The notes under the pieces are model-generated. The model was given only the letters and a program-made list of their open reading frames with translations. It did not search any database and was not told the DNA's origin. 7,599 bases of DNA from an uncultured bacterium (GTDB lineage: Bacteria; Desulfobacterota; Desulfobulbia; Desulfobulbales; Desulfobulbaceae): positions 1 through 7,599 of the forward strand of contig CAIMMA010000346.1 of assembly GCA_903842475.1 (NCBI GenBank), in the 5' to 3' direction. The position numbers were made by a program, and so were the translations under genes. Below are positions 1-6,330 of the stretch, in pieces (within the stretch, counting starts at the first letter, position 1; the number at the start of each line of letters is the position of its first letter).

Positions 1-731
1 CCGGCCAGTTCGGCCACAGCGATGCGGAATCCGTCGTTGAGCTTGCCCATCAGCGCGGTGGCCGGCACCCGGCAGTTATCGAAGACCAGTTCGTTGGTAG
101 CCGAGGCGTGTTGCCCCATCTTGTGTTCTTCCTTGCCGATGATCAGGCCCGGAGTGCCGGCTTCGATCAGAAAACAGCTGATGCCCCGCCCCTTGGGCGC
201 TTCCTTGTCGGTCACCGCCCAGACCACAAAAACCCCGGCATAGGGGGCGCTGGTGATGAAAATTTTCGAACCATTGAGCACATAGTCATCGCCATCCCTG
301 ACCGCGGTGGTGCACATCCCCGAGGGGTCCGAACCGGCGCAGTTTTCGGTGAGGCCGAAACTGCCGGCCGGATACTCGCCGGAGCATATTTTGGGAATAT
401 ACTTATTTTTCTGCTCCTCGGTGCCGATTGCCTGGATGACCTCGCAGACCATATTATTGACCGAAACCGTCACCGCCGTGGAGGCGCAGACCCGGGCAAT
501 CTCGGTCATGGCCACGCTGAAAGCCACCACCCCGGTTTCCGAACCGCCGTACTCTTCCTTGACGTTGAGCCCCATGAACCCAAGCTCCGCCAGCTTTTTC
601 AGGTTGGCCAGCAAAGTTTCCCGGTCCTTGGTCTGATCGAGCATGGCGGCGACCGGCTCCAGTTCGGCCTTAGCAAAATCGCGGGCCGTATCCTGGATCA
701 ATTTTTGTTCTTCGGTTAAATCTAAATCCAT
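1..731 (-). CDS. Acyl-CoA dehydrogenase, C-terminus cut off by the window edge
   Basis: FAD-dependent flavoenzyme that oxidises an acyl-CoA to the trans-2-enoyl-CoA, normally passing electrons to ETF. From ATG at 731, 243 complete codons are visible; the family is usually about 380 residues, so the FAD-binding and catalytic-base C-terminal third lies outside. Seen: helical N-terminal domain (about 1-120), family signature GLTENCAGSDPSG (126-138), FITSA (158-162) where many members have [FW]ITNG, and KMGQHASATNELVFDNCRVP (204-223) ahead of the C-terminal helices. The usual Pro after LTE is Asn. The start is supported by AAGGAG 8 bases upstream. It is last of the six co-directional genes and separated by 157 bp from the membrane-protein gene, so it may have its own promoter. 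Chain-length or ring specificity cannot be told because the catalytic Glu region is missing. Family call secure, substrate unknown. Confidence 0.93.
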   Translation of the reverse strand, partial: MDLDLTEEQKLIQDTARDFAKAELEPVAAMLDQTKDRETLLANLKKLAELGFMGLNVKEEYGGSETGVVAFSVAMTEIARVCASTAVTVSVNNMVCEVIQAIGTEEQKNKYIPKICSGEYPAGSFGLTENCAGSDPSGMCTTAVRDGDDYVLNGSKIFITSAPYAGVFVVWAVTDKEAPKGRGISCFLIEAGTPGLIIGKEEHKMGQHASATNELVFDNCRVPATALMGKLNDGFRIAVAELA

Positions 732-786
732 GCGTAGTACTCCTTTATTGTCATTGTAAATGCGGAGATTTCTCCCTTTGGTCGAA

Positions 787-823
787 AGGACAGCCAAAAC
801 GTCTTTTTCAGAATGGCCGTCCT
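787..823 (-). terminator. Hairpin between membrane-protein and dehydrogenase genes, possible weak terminator
   Basis: Arms AGGACAGCCA (787-796) and TGGCCGTCCT (814-823) are complementary at 9 of 10 positions around a 17-base loop. Read on the minus strand, the stem is followed by only a short T run (CCTTTCG), so it is a poor intrinsic terminator. An alternative small stem CCTTT/AAAGG (775-779 with 785-789) overlaps one arm, so the two structures exclude each other. It could end the membrane-protein transcript, act in the leader of the dehydrogenase mRNA, or be a dispersed palindrome. Confidence 0.35.
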
Positions 824-830
824 CCCGTAC

Positions 831-846
831 TGCTGCATTGTTGCCA
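831..846 (-). promoter_or_regulatory. Weak sigma-54-like promoter candidate before acyl-CoA dehydrogenase
   Basis: On the minus strand TGGCAACAATGCAGCA keeps the GG-N10-GC spacing of -24/-12 promoters and the TGGCA of the -24 box, but the -12 box CAGCA is poor (consensus TTGCW). Transcription would start near 820, giving a roughly 90-base leader that contains the hairpin at 787-823. I list it only because the neighbouring regulator is a sigma-54 activator. No clear sigma-70 promoter was seen in this gap. Confidence 0.2.
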
Positions 847-888
847 TCTCGACCGCAGGGAGAGATCTCAAACTAAGCAATAGGTGCC

Positions 889-2139
889 TTAGTGTTCGTC
901 ATGCACATAAAAAGGCCATTTATGGAAGAACCATTCGTTCCAGAGCAGAGGAATGATCCACCAGAAATTCCAGATCAGACTCTCGCCATGGGAGAACCGC
1001 TCCGCCAAGGCGGTCATGTGATGGTTGCCGAGCGCCCAATGGCCGAAGTTGCCGTAGTAGAACAGCCAATAACTGATCGCGGCAAAAACCAAGACGCCAA
1101 CGGTGCGAAAAAAGAAACCGGACCAGCTGTCGACATTGGCACCCGGCGCCATATCGTCAAAATAATGGTGCCAGATAAGAAACGGAATAAGCGTGAAACC
1201 GGCGATTTCAGCCGAATGCAGCCAGAGAAAACGCTGCACCTCGGCAGCGCCCTTGGCCGCCTCGAGATGCTTGAAGGTTTCGGCCGGCACCCACATGGGC
1301 ACGATCTGGCGACAGATAATCGCCAGCACATACCCGCCGACCATGGAAATGATAACCGAAACGATGCCTTTCCAGGGCTGCGGCAGGGTAATGGCGCTCC
1401 AGGGTTTCATCCGCCAGACATTGGGGGTCATGAACAGGATGACGATCGCCCATTCCCACCAGCCGAACACCCAATGGACATGGGAGGTGCCGGCAATAGC
1501 CGTCCACCAGGAAGGATTGAGGACCGCGCCGGGAAAGAGCACGCCAAAAAACGGGGCAATAAGGACGGCGTAACAAAAAAGGGTGACCGTGGAAGCCCAA
1601 CCGATTTCAGCCAGCCCTTTGGCCGGTTGCTTGAGGTCGGAGGGCATGTGCGGCCATTTGCCGAAAAAGATGGTGAACACCGGATAGGTATAGAACCCGA
1701 TAAGGACAAAACAGACCACCGCCACCCGGGCCAGTTGACCGGTAGCCCCAGCCGCCGCCACCTTGGGCAGCTTATTGGCCAGGTTGGCCGCTTCCAATCC
1801 GTAGTAACTGAGAAAATTGAACCCAATACCGAGAATCCGGTAAAAGATGACATCAATGACAAACCAGACGATGACCAGATTGGCAATGGTCAGGACGACG
1901 CCACGCAGGGGTTGTTTGATATTCTGAAACGGCCAGTCTCCGAGAAACATATGCTGCCAGAGACCAACAAGAATCATCATGGCCAGATACATGACGAAGG
2001 GATACGGAAACCAACCGATCGGCCCGCGCGGATCACTGAATAGAAACCAGGTGATCCAGGCAATCACAAAAAAGACACCAAACGAGATAATGCCGGTAAG
2101 GGGTTGGCCCCAACGTGGTTTTAATGCGCCCACTGCCAT
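889..2139 (-). CDS. Unrecognised polytopic membrane protein, Trp/His-rich, with fourfold QPxxG repeat
   Basis: I do not recognise a characterised family. The 416-residue product has about ten hydrophobic segments (roughly 16-34, 46-66, 80-100, 137-159, 180-202, 218-237, 258-277, 304-323, 342-361, 386-404), so it should lie in the inner membrane; no signal peptide or soluble domain is evident. QPxxG occurs four times, each just before a membrane segment: QPLTG (12-16), QPLRG (76-80), QPAKG (171-175), QPWKG (254-258). GDWPF (67-71), GKWPH (160-164) and HKWPF (406-410) follow membrane segments. This suggests internal duplication of a two-helix unit. Trp is very abundant, and His sits in or near membrane segments at H63, H220, H222, H308, H324-H325, H367 and H373-H374, which could ligate haem or metal (inference). 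Start supported by AAAGGAGG at ideal spacing. It lies between thiolase and acyl-CoA dehydrogenase genes, so transport of an acid substrate or a membrane redox role is conceivable; neither is shown. Confidence 0.9.
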   Translation of the reverse strand: MAVGALKPRWGQPLTGIISFGVFFVIAWITWFLFSDPRGPIGWFPYPFVMYLAMMILVGLWQHMFLGDWPFQNIKQPLRGVVLTIANLVIVWFVIDVIFYRILGIGFNFLSYYGLEAANLANKLPKVAAAGATGQLARVAVVCFVLIGFYTYPVFTIFFGKWPHMPSDLKQPAKGLAEIGWASTVTLFCYAVLIAPFFGVLFPGAVLNPSWWTAIAGTSHVHWVFGWWEWAIVILFMTPNVWRMKPWSAITLPQPWKGIVSVIISMVGGYVLAIICRQIVPMWVPAETFKHLEAAKGAAEVQRFLWLHSAEIAGFTLIPFLIWHHYFDDMAPGANVDSWSGFFFRTVGVLVFAAISYWLFYYGNFGHWALGNHHMTALAERFSHGESLIWNFWWIIPLLWNEWFFHKWPFYVHDEH

Positions 2140-2202
2140 ACGGTGTTCCTCCTTTAAAATATAAAAGATATTGATGCGCTTCTGCTCTTCCTGTTATTGG
2201 GC

Positions 2203-2232
2203 GGCAGGGCTTTCTCGTCCCCCGAGCCTGCC
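2203..2232 (-). other. Bulged stem-loop upstream of membrane-protein gene
   Basis: GGCAGG (2203-2208) pairs with CCTGCC (2227-2232), and inside it CTCG (2214-2217) pairs with CGAG (2223-2226) across a five-base loop, with a five-base one-sided bulge (2209-2213). In the minus-strand RNA it would fall in the leader of the membrane-protein gene, about 65-95 bases before its start codon. It may be chance in GC-rich DNA. Confidence 0.3.
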
Positions 2233-2291
2233 GTCGCTGATGGCCCTCCCCCTGTTGGCAAATGTTGGCAGTGTTGCCGGTGCAGACAGCG

Positions 2292-2328
2292 ATCGGGGCA
2301 GGCGCACTCTTCACCTCCCTGCCCCGAT
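2292..2328 (-). terminator. Strong 11-bp stem-loop after thiolase gene, terminator or processing signal
   Basis: ATCGGGGCAGG (2292-2302) and CCTGCCCCGAT (2318-2328) are perfectly complementary with a 15-base loop. The structure lies 81 bases beyond the thiolase stop. Neither strand has a T run directly after the stem, so it is not a classic intrinsic terminator. It could protect the upstream mRNA end, separate thiolase expression from the membrane protein, or be a leader element of the latter. Confidence 0.5.
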
Positions 2329-2410
2329 GGTTGCCCTGCAGTCGTTCAGCCTTCCGGTTTTTAAATGGTTTTCAGCCGCCTGCGTTTTTAGTATTCTTTT
2401 TCTTCTGAGC

Positions 2411-3586
<1,176 letters not shown>

Positions 3587-3699
3587 AATCCGTTCCTCTT
3601 CCTGACTTCAAATACGTATTGATAAATGGATGGAAGCGCCGGCGTGGTTCGCAGAGGGGGGTCTGTTTACCGACGCTCCATCCTTAAGGTCACATAGTT

Positions 3700-3724
3700 C
3701 CAGGACAGCCTGGCCTTTCAAGGC
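3700..3724 (-). other. Two small adjacent hairpins in the crotonase-thiolase gap
   Basis: CCAGG (3700-3704) pairs with CCTGG (3709-3713) around ACAG, and immediately after it GCCT (3713-3716) pairs with AGGC (3721-3724). Both are short. They lie in the 171-bp gap 3587-3757, which otherwise shows only the terminator-like element at 3737-3757 and the thiolase ribosome site; I see no promoter there, so thiolase probably depends on read-through from the crotonase gene. Confidence 0.25.
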
Positions 3725-3736
3725 GGTGGGCGTCAT

Positions 3737-3757
3737 AAAAGACTCACCGCAGCGGTG
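3737..3757 (-). terminator. Weak intrinsic terminator-like hairpin directly after the crotonase stop
   Basis: On the minus strand, right behind the TGA, CACCG-CTG-CGGTG forms a five-base-pair stem (3745-3757), followed after AGTC by four T residues (3737-3740). The stem is short and the T run modest, so partial termination (higher crotonase than thiolase expression) is more likely than a full stop. Confidence 0.4.
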
Positions 3758-4540
3758 TCACCGGTCCGTAAATACCGGCTTGCGCTTTTCCATGTAGGCC
3801 CGCACGCCTTCCCGCCGATCTTCGCTGGCAAAGAGGAGTTCAAAGCAGCGCGCCTCATAGGCCATTGCCGTTCTTGTGTCCATGCTTTGCCCCGCGTTGA
3901 TGGCCAGCTTGGTCGCCTGCAGGGCAAGGTGCGGCTGATGGGCAATTTTCAAGGCCATGGCCCTAGTCTCGTCAACCAGCGCTGCCGGGGCCACCACCTT
4001 GTTCAGCAAACCGATCCGATAGGCCTCGCCCGCATCGATGTAATCGCCGGTAAAGAGCAGTTCCTTGGCCTTGGTGACACCGATGATCCGCGGCAGCCTC
4101 TGGGTCCCCCCCCCACCGGCAATCACCCCGATCTTTATTTCCGGTTGGCCGAAGGTGGCGTTATCGGCGGCTATCCGCAGATCGCAAGCCAGGGCCAGGG
4201 CGCAGCCGCCCCCCAGGGCCAGGCCGCTGATCGCGGCGATGATCGGTTTTTCCAATTCCTCCATGGCGTCGAACACCCGATTGGCCTCTTTCAGAAACCG
4301 TCGGGCCTCAGCCGGGGAGGCGATTTCGTCGATCTCCCTGAGATCGACTCCGGCGGCGAAACACTTGTCGCCACCGGTGAGAATCACGACCTTGACAGCA
4401 TCATCCTTTTCAATCTCGGCGAGCACCTGCTGCAGCTCACTGAACGCCTGACGGTTCAAGGCATTCAAGGTCTCGGGCCGATGCAGGGTAATAGTGGCCA
4501 AGCCATTATCTTTTTTAAAAAGAATCGTCTTGTATTTCAT
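3758..4540 (-). CDS. Crotonase-family protein (enoyl-CoA hydratase/isomerase) lacking one catalytic Glu
   Basis: At 260 residues it is full length for a crotonase. Seen: acyl-CoA/oxyanion-hole segment KCFAAGVDL (59-67), second oxyanion-hole glycine G111 within ALGGGCALALACD (108-120), FGQPEIKIG (130-138), GGGGTQRLPR (142-151) and C-terminal DRREGVRAYMEKRKPVF (241-257). Aligned by eye with rat mitochondrial hydratase, Glu164 is kept as E134, but Glu144 is A114, codon GCC. Loss of that Glu while keeping the other is the arrangement of delta3-delta2-enoyl-CoA isomerases, so isomerase or another crotonase chemistry is as plausible as hydration (inference). The ATG is the family's usual start, although the ribosome site is weak (AGAAAGAAG). 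It is the first gene after the 416-bp regulatory gap and probably the head of the catabolic unit. Confidence 0.93.
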   Translation of the reverse strand: MKYKTILFKKDNGLATITLHRPETLNALNRQAFSELQQVLAEIEKDDAVKVVILTGGDKCFAAGVDLREIDEIASPAEARRFLKEANRVFDAMEELEKPIIAAISGLALGGGCALALACDLRIAADNATFGQPEIKIGVIAGGGGTQRLPRIIGVTKAKELLFTGDYIDAGEAYRIGLLNKVVAPAALVDETRAMALKIAHQPHLALQATKLAINAGQSMDTRTAMAYEARCFELLFASEDRREGVRAYMEKRKPVFTDR

Positions 4541-4680
4541 AGGCTTCTTTCTCTGGCAGATGCCCGGAGCAGCTGTTGCCCCCTTTGCCGGTCACCTGGG
4601 AAAATATACCAGCCAGGGGTGTCGGGCCAGGGAAACATCCAGCCGTGGATGGTTGCATCCAGACTCTGAATTCTCATCAG

Positions 4681-4696
4681 TGCATGTGCCATACCA
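4681..4696 (-). promoter_or_regulatory. Candidate sigma-54 (-24/-12) promoter for the crotonase gene
   Basis: On the minus strand TGGTATGGCACATGCA has the invariant GG-N10-GC spacing, a -24 box with 5 of 7 consensus bases and a -12 box ATGCA with 4 of 5. An overlapping frame starting five bases later has a perfect TGGCAC -24 box but a poor -12 box (CTGAT), so the exact register is uncertain. The predicted start is near 4670. The two palindromes would then centre about 106 and 198 bases upstream, the normal range for enhancer sites of NtrC-type activators. Confidence 0.45.
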
Positions 4697-4766
4697 GTCT
4701 GCAGCAGCCTGTTAACAGCCTGAAAGAGCGATAAAAAAATTAAGCGAGCAAGAGGGGGCAGCCATC

Positions 4767-4786
4767 GATGCAGCAAATGCTGCATC
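4767..4786. promoter_or_regulatory. Promoter-proximal palindrome, candidate enhancer site for the adjacent regulator
   Basis: GATGCAGCA (4767-4775) and TGCTGCATC (4778-4786) are perfect 9-bp arms around AA. The core GCAAATGC is shared with the palindrome at 4861-4876, giving a joint form GMAGCAAATGCTKC. Dyad symmetry of this size suits a dimeric Fis-type helix-turn-helix like that of the regulator encoded next door. No T run follows in the minus direction, which argues against a terminator on that strand. Confidence 0.55.
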
Positions 4787-4860
4787 TTTATGCCTTAGAG
4801 GCGATGCAATCCGAACAGAAGCACCTTGAAAAGAACCAACCAACGGGATGTTAGGAAAAT

Positions 4861-4876
4861 TGAAGCAAATGCTTCA
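4861..4876. promoter_or_regulatory. Promoter-distal palindrome, second candidate enhancer site
   Basis: TGAAGCA (4861-4867) and TGCTTCA (4870-4876) are perfect 7-bp arms around AA, with the same GCAAATGC core as the other site, 92 bp away centre to centre. It lies about 80 bases after the regulator stop codon. On the minus strand it is followed by ATTTT, so it might also act as a weak terminator for the kinase-regulator operon; the shared core favours protein binding. Confidence 0.5.
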
Positions 4877-4956
4877 CCGCCACAGGATATCCCCACGCCG
4901 CCAATCCGCTCCGGACGAAACAGACGGCTGCGTCAAGGCATCGCGTCAAGTACCGA

Positions 4957-6330
4957 TCAAACCTTGATGCCATGCTTTTCGATGCGGTAAATCAAGGTGG
5001 GCCTGGAGATGCCAAGCAATTTGGCGGCCCGCGTCCGGTTATCGCCGCTTAACTCCAGGGCCTGGATAATCAGTCGGCGGATTAGATCTTCCAGATTCAA
5101 ACCATCGGGGGGAATTTTGATGCCAAGGTCTGCCTGCTGGTCGGCGGCATGGTAGGGATAGGCCAGGAAAGCCAGATGCGCGGGCTCGATCGTCTCCCCG
5201 TCTTCCATCAGAACGACGCGTTCGACCGCATTTTTCAGTTCCCGAATATTGCCTCTCCAGGAATACTGCACCAGCATTTTCCGCGCCTCGCTGGAGATCC
5301 CGCCAAAATTTTTGCTGAATTTTTGATTGAATTTATGCATGAAAAACAGGGTGAGCGGGATGATGTCCGCTTTTCGCTCGATCAACGGCGGGATGACCAC
5401 CCGGGCGACATTGAGCCGGTAATAGAGGTCTTCGCGGAAAGCGCCCGCCTGCACCTGCACCGCCAGGCTCTTGTTGGTGGCGGCGATGATCCGGACATCC
5501 ACCTTCTTTTTCTGGGTGGATCCGACCGGATAGAACTCCCGCTCCTCCAGAAAACGGAGCAGTTTCACCTGGGCCGAGGGCTGGAGTTCGCTGATCTCGT
5601 CGAGCAGCAGGGTGCCGCTGTCCGCCGTTTCGATTTTACCTTTTTTGCCGTCCTGAAGTCCGCCGGTGAAGGCGCCCTTGCCATAGCCGAACAGCTCGCT
5701 TTCCAGCAGCTCTTTGCTGATCGCACCGCAATTGATGCCCACGAAGGGCTTGTCGAAACGGCTGCTGCGGTGATGGATCATCCGGGCGACGACCTCCTTG
5801 CCCACTCCGCTCTCCCCCTCGATCAGCACGGTGGTGTCGTAGCCCTTGGCCACCTTGTCGGCGAATTCGATCACCTTTTTCATCCCGTCGCTCTCGCCGA
5901 CAATGGTATCGATATGGAATTTTTCGCTATAATAACGGCGCAGTTCCTCCACCTCTTTCTGCAACCGCAGGGTGGCCAGGGCCTTTTCGATCACCAGCTC
6001 GAACATCTCGATTTCTAAAGGTTTGACCAGATAATCATGGGCGCCCATCTTCATGGAGGTGATCACCGTTTTAATGTCCTCATAGGCGGTCATCATGATC
6101 ACCAGGAGGTTTTTCCCGATCGCCTTAATCTGCTCCAGGGTGGCGATGCCGTCCATGCCCGGCAGCCGGATATCCAACAGCACCAGATCTATCGGGTGTT
6201 TTCGGAGCATCCGCAAGGCCTCTTCCCCGCTCCCGGCGATCAAGGGATCGTAGCGTTCCGAAAGGATATTCTTCAGGGAATTTTGCAGCAGACGGTCATC
6301 ATCGACAATCAGAATCTTGTATCGATACAT
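4957..6330 (-). CDS. NtrC/AtoC-family sigma-54-dependent response regulator
   Basis: The 457-residue product has the full REC-AAA+-Fis architecture. The receiver domain (about 1-120) has acidic D10-D12, phospho-acceptor D53, T81 and K103. The AAA+ domain (about 142-375) has Walker A GESGVGKE (172-179), the sigma-54 contact loop GAFTGG (219-224), Walker B LLLDE (241-245), sensor I AATN (283-286), arginines R299 and R305 in FREDLYYRLN, and WRGNIREL (358-365). A Fis-type helix-turn-helix occupies about 413-455. Deviations are GAFTGG for GAFTGA, GYG (215-217) where GHE is usual, and WRGN for WPGN. It should be activated by the kinase encoded immediately upstream, whose gene overlaps it by 22 bp; GAGGAAAAGAG precedes the ATG. 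Position next to fatty-acid genes resembles AtoC, but the target is inferred. The palindromes downstream of its gene are its likely sites. Confidence 0.96.
   Translation of the reverse strand: MYRYKILIVDDDRLLQNSLKNILSERYDPLIAGSGEEALRMLRKHPIDLVLLDIRLPGMDGIATLEQIKAIGKNLLVIMMTAYEDIKTVITSMKMGAHDYLVKPLEIEMFELVIEKALATLRLQKEVEELRRYYSEKFHIDTIVGESDGMKKVIEFADKVAKGYDTTVLIEGESGVGKEVVARMIHHRSSRFDKPFVGINCGAISKELLESELFGYGKGAFTGGLQDGKKGKIETADSGTLLLDEISELQPSAQVKLLRFLEEREFYPVGSTQKKKVDVRIIAATNKSLAVQVQAGAFREDLYYRLNVARVVIPPLIERKADIIPLTLFFMHKFNQKFSKNFGGISSEARKMLVQYSWRGNIRELKNAVERVVLMEDGETIEPAHLAFLAYPYHAADQQADLGIKIPPDGLNLEDLIRRLIIQALELSGDNRTRAAKLLGISRPTLIYRIEKHGIKV

Larger units (their letters stand above)
2140..2410. 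other. 271-bp intergenic region with two stem-loops, no credible gene
   Basis: Lies between the thiolase stop and the membrane-protein start, both on the minus strand. It contains a perfect 11-bp inverted repeat (2292-2328), a weaker bulged stem (2203-2232), a short direct repeat gttggca (twice within about 2250-2270), and the membrane-protein ribosome site. Just upstream of that site the minus strand is AT-rich (TTTATATTTTA), but no convincing -35 partner was seen. The open frames across the gap have no ribosome site and read like noise. Confidence 0.6.
4541..4956. promoter_or_regulatory. 416-bp regulatory gap between response regulator and crotonase genes
   Basis: This is the longest non-coding stretch. 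In minus-strand order it has a palindrome (4861-4876), a second related palindrome (4767-4786), an A/T tract (4731-4743), the perfect 10-bp palindrome CTGTTAACAG (4709-4718) flanked by the direct repeat cagcctg (4705-4711 and 4716-4722), a sigma-54-like promoter (4681-4696), and a leader of about 130 bases to the crotonase ATG. The order matches a sigma-54 control region: remote enhancers, bendable DNA, -24/-12 promoter. No strong intrinsic terminator for the regulator gene stands out, apart from the palindrome at 4861-4876, which is followed on the minus strand by ATTTT and could serve as one. Confidence 0.6.

Noticed and set aside
892..2043. Long plus-strand open frame (383 residues) opposite the membrane protein
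   Set aside because: Product is rich in Asp, Gly, His, Arg and Pro with no domain; it is the antisense shadow of a GC-rich gene whose minus-strand product has coherent membrane helices.
4709..4718. Palindrome CTGTTAACAG with flanking cagcctg repeats as an operator
   Set aside because: Only 10 bp, unrelated to the two larger palindromes, and no second copy seen; kept only as a note in the regulatory-gap entry.
4723..4760. IHF site between the palindromes and the promoter
   Set aside because: An A/T tract is present at 4731-4743, but the adjoining TATCGCTC on the minus strand does not match the IHF consensus WATCAA well enough.
4537..4785. 82-residue minus-strand frame whose TGA overlaps the crotonase ATG as ATGA
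   Set aside because: The overlap looks like translational coupling, but there is no ribosome site, the ATG lies inside the palindrome 4767-4786, and the frame runs through the promoter candidate. The amino-acid sequence is not recognisable.
6318..6329. Perfect 12-bp palindrome TGTATCGATACA at the regulator start codon
   Set aside because: It lies in the coding overlap of kinase and regulator and is explained by the codons there; no partner site was found.
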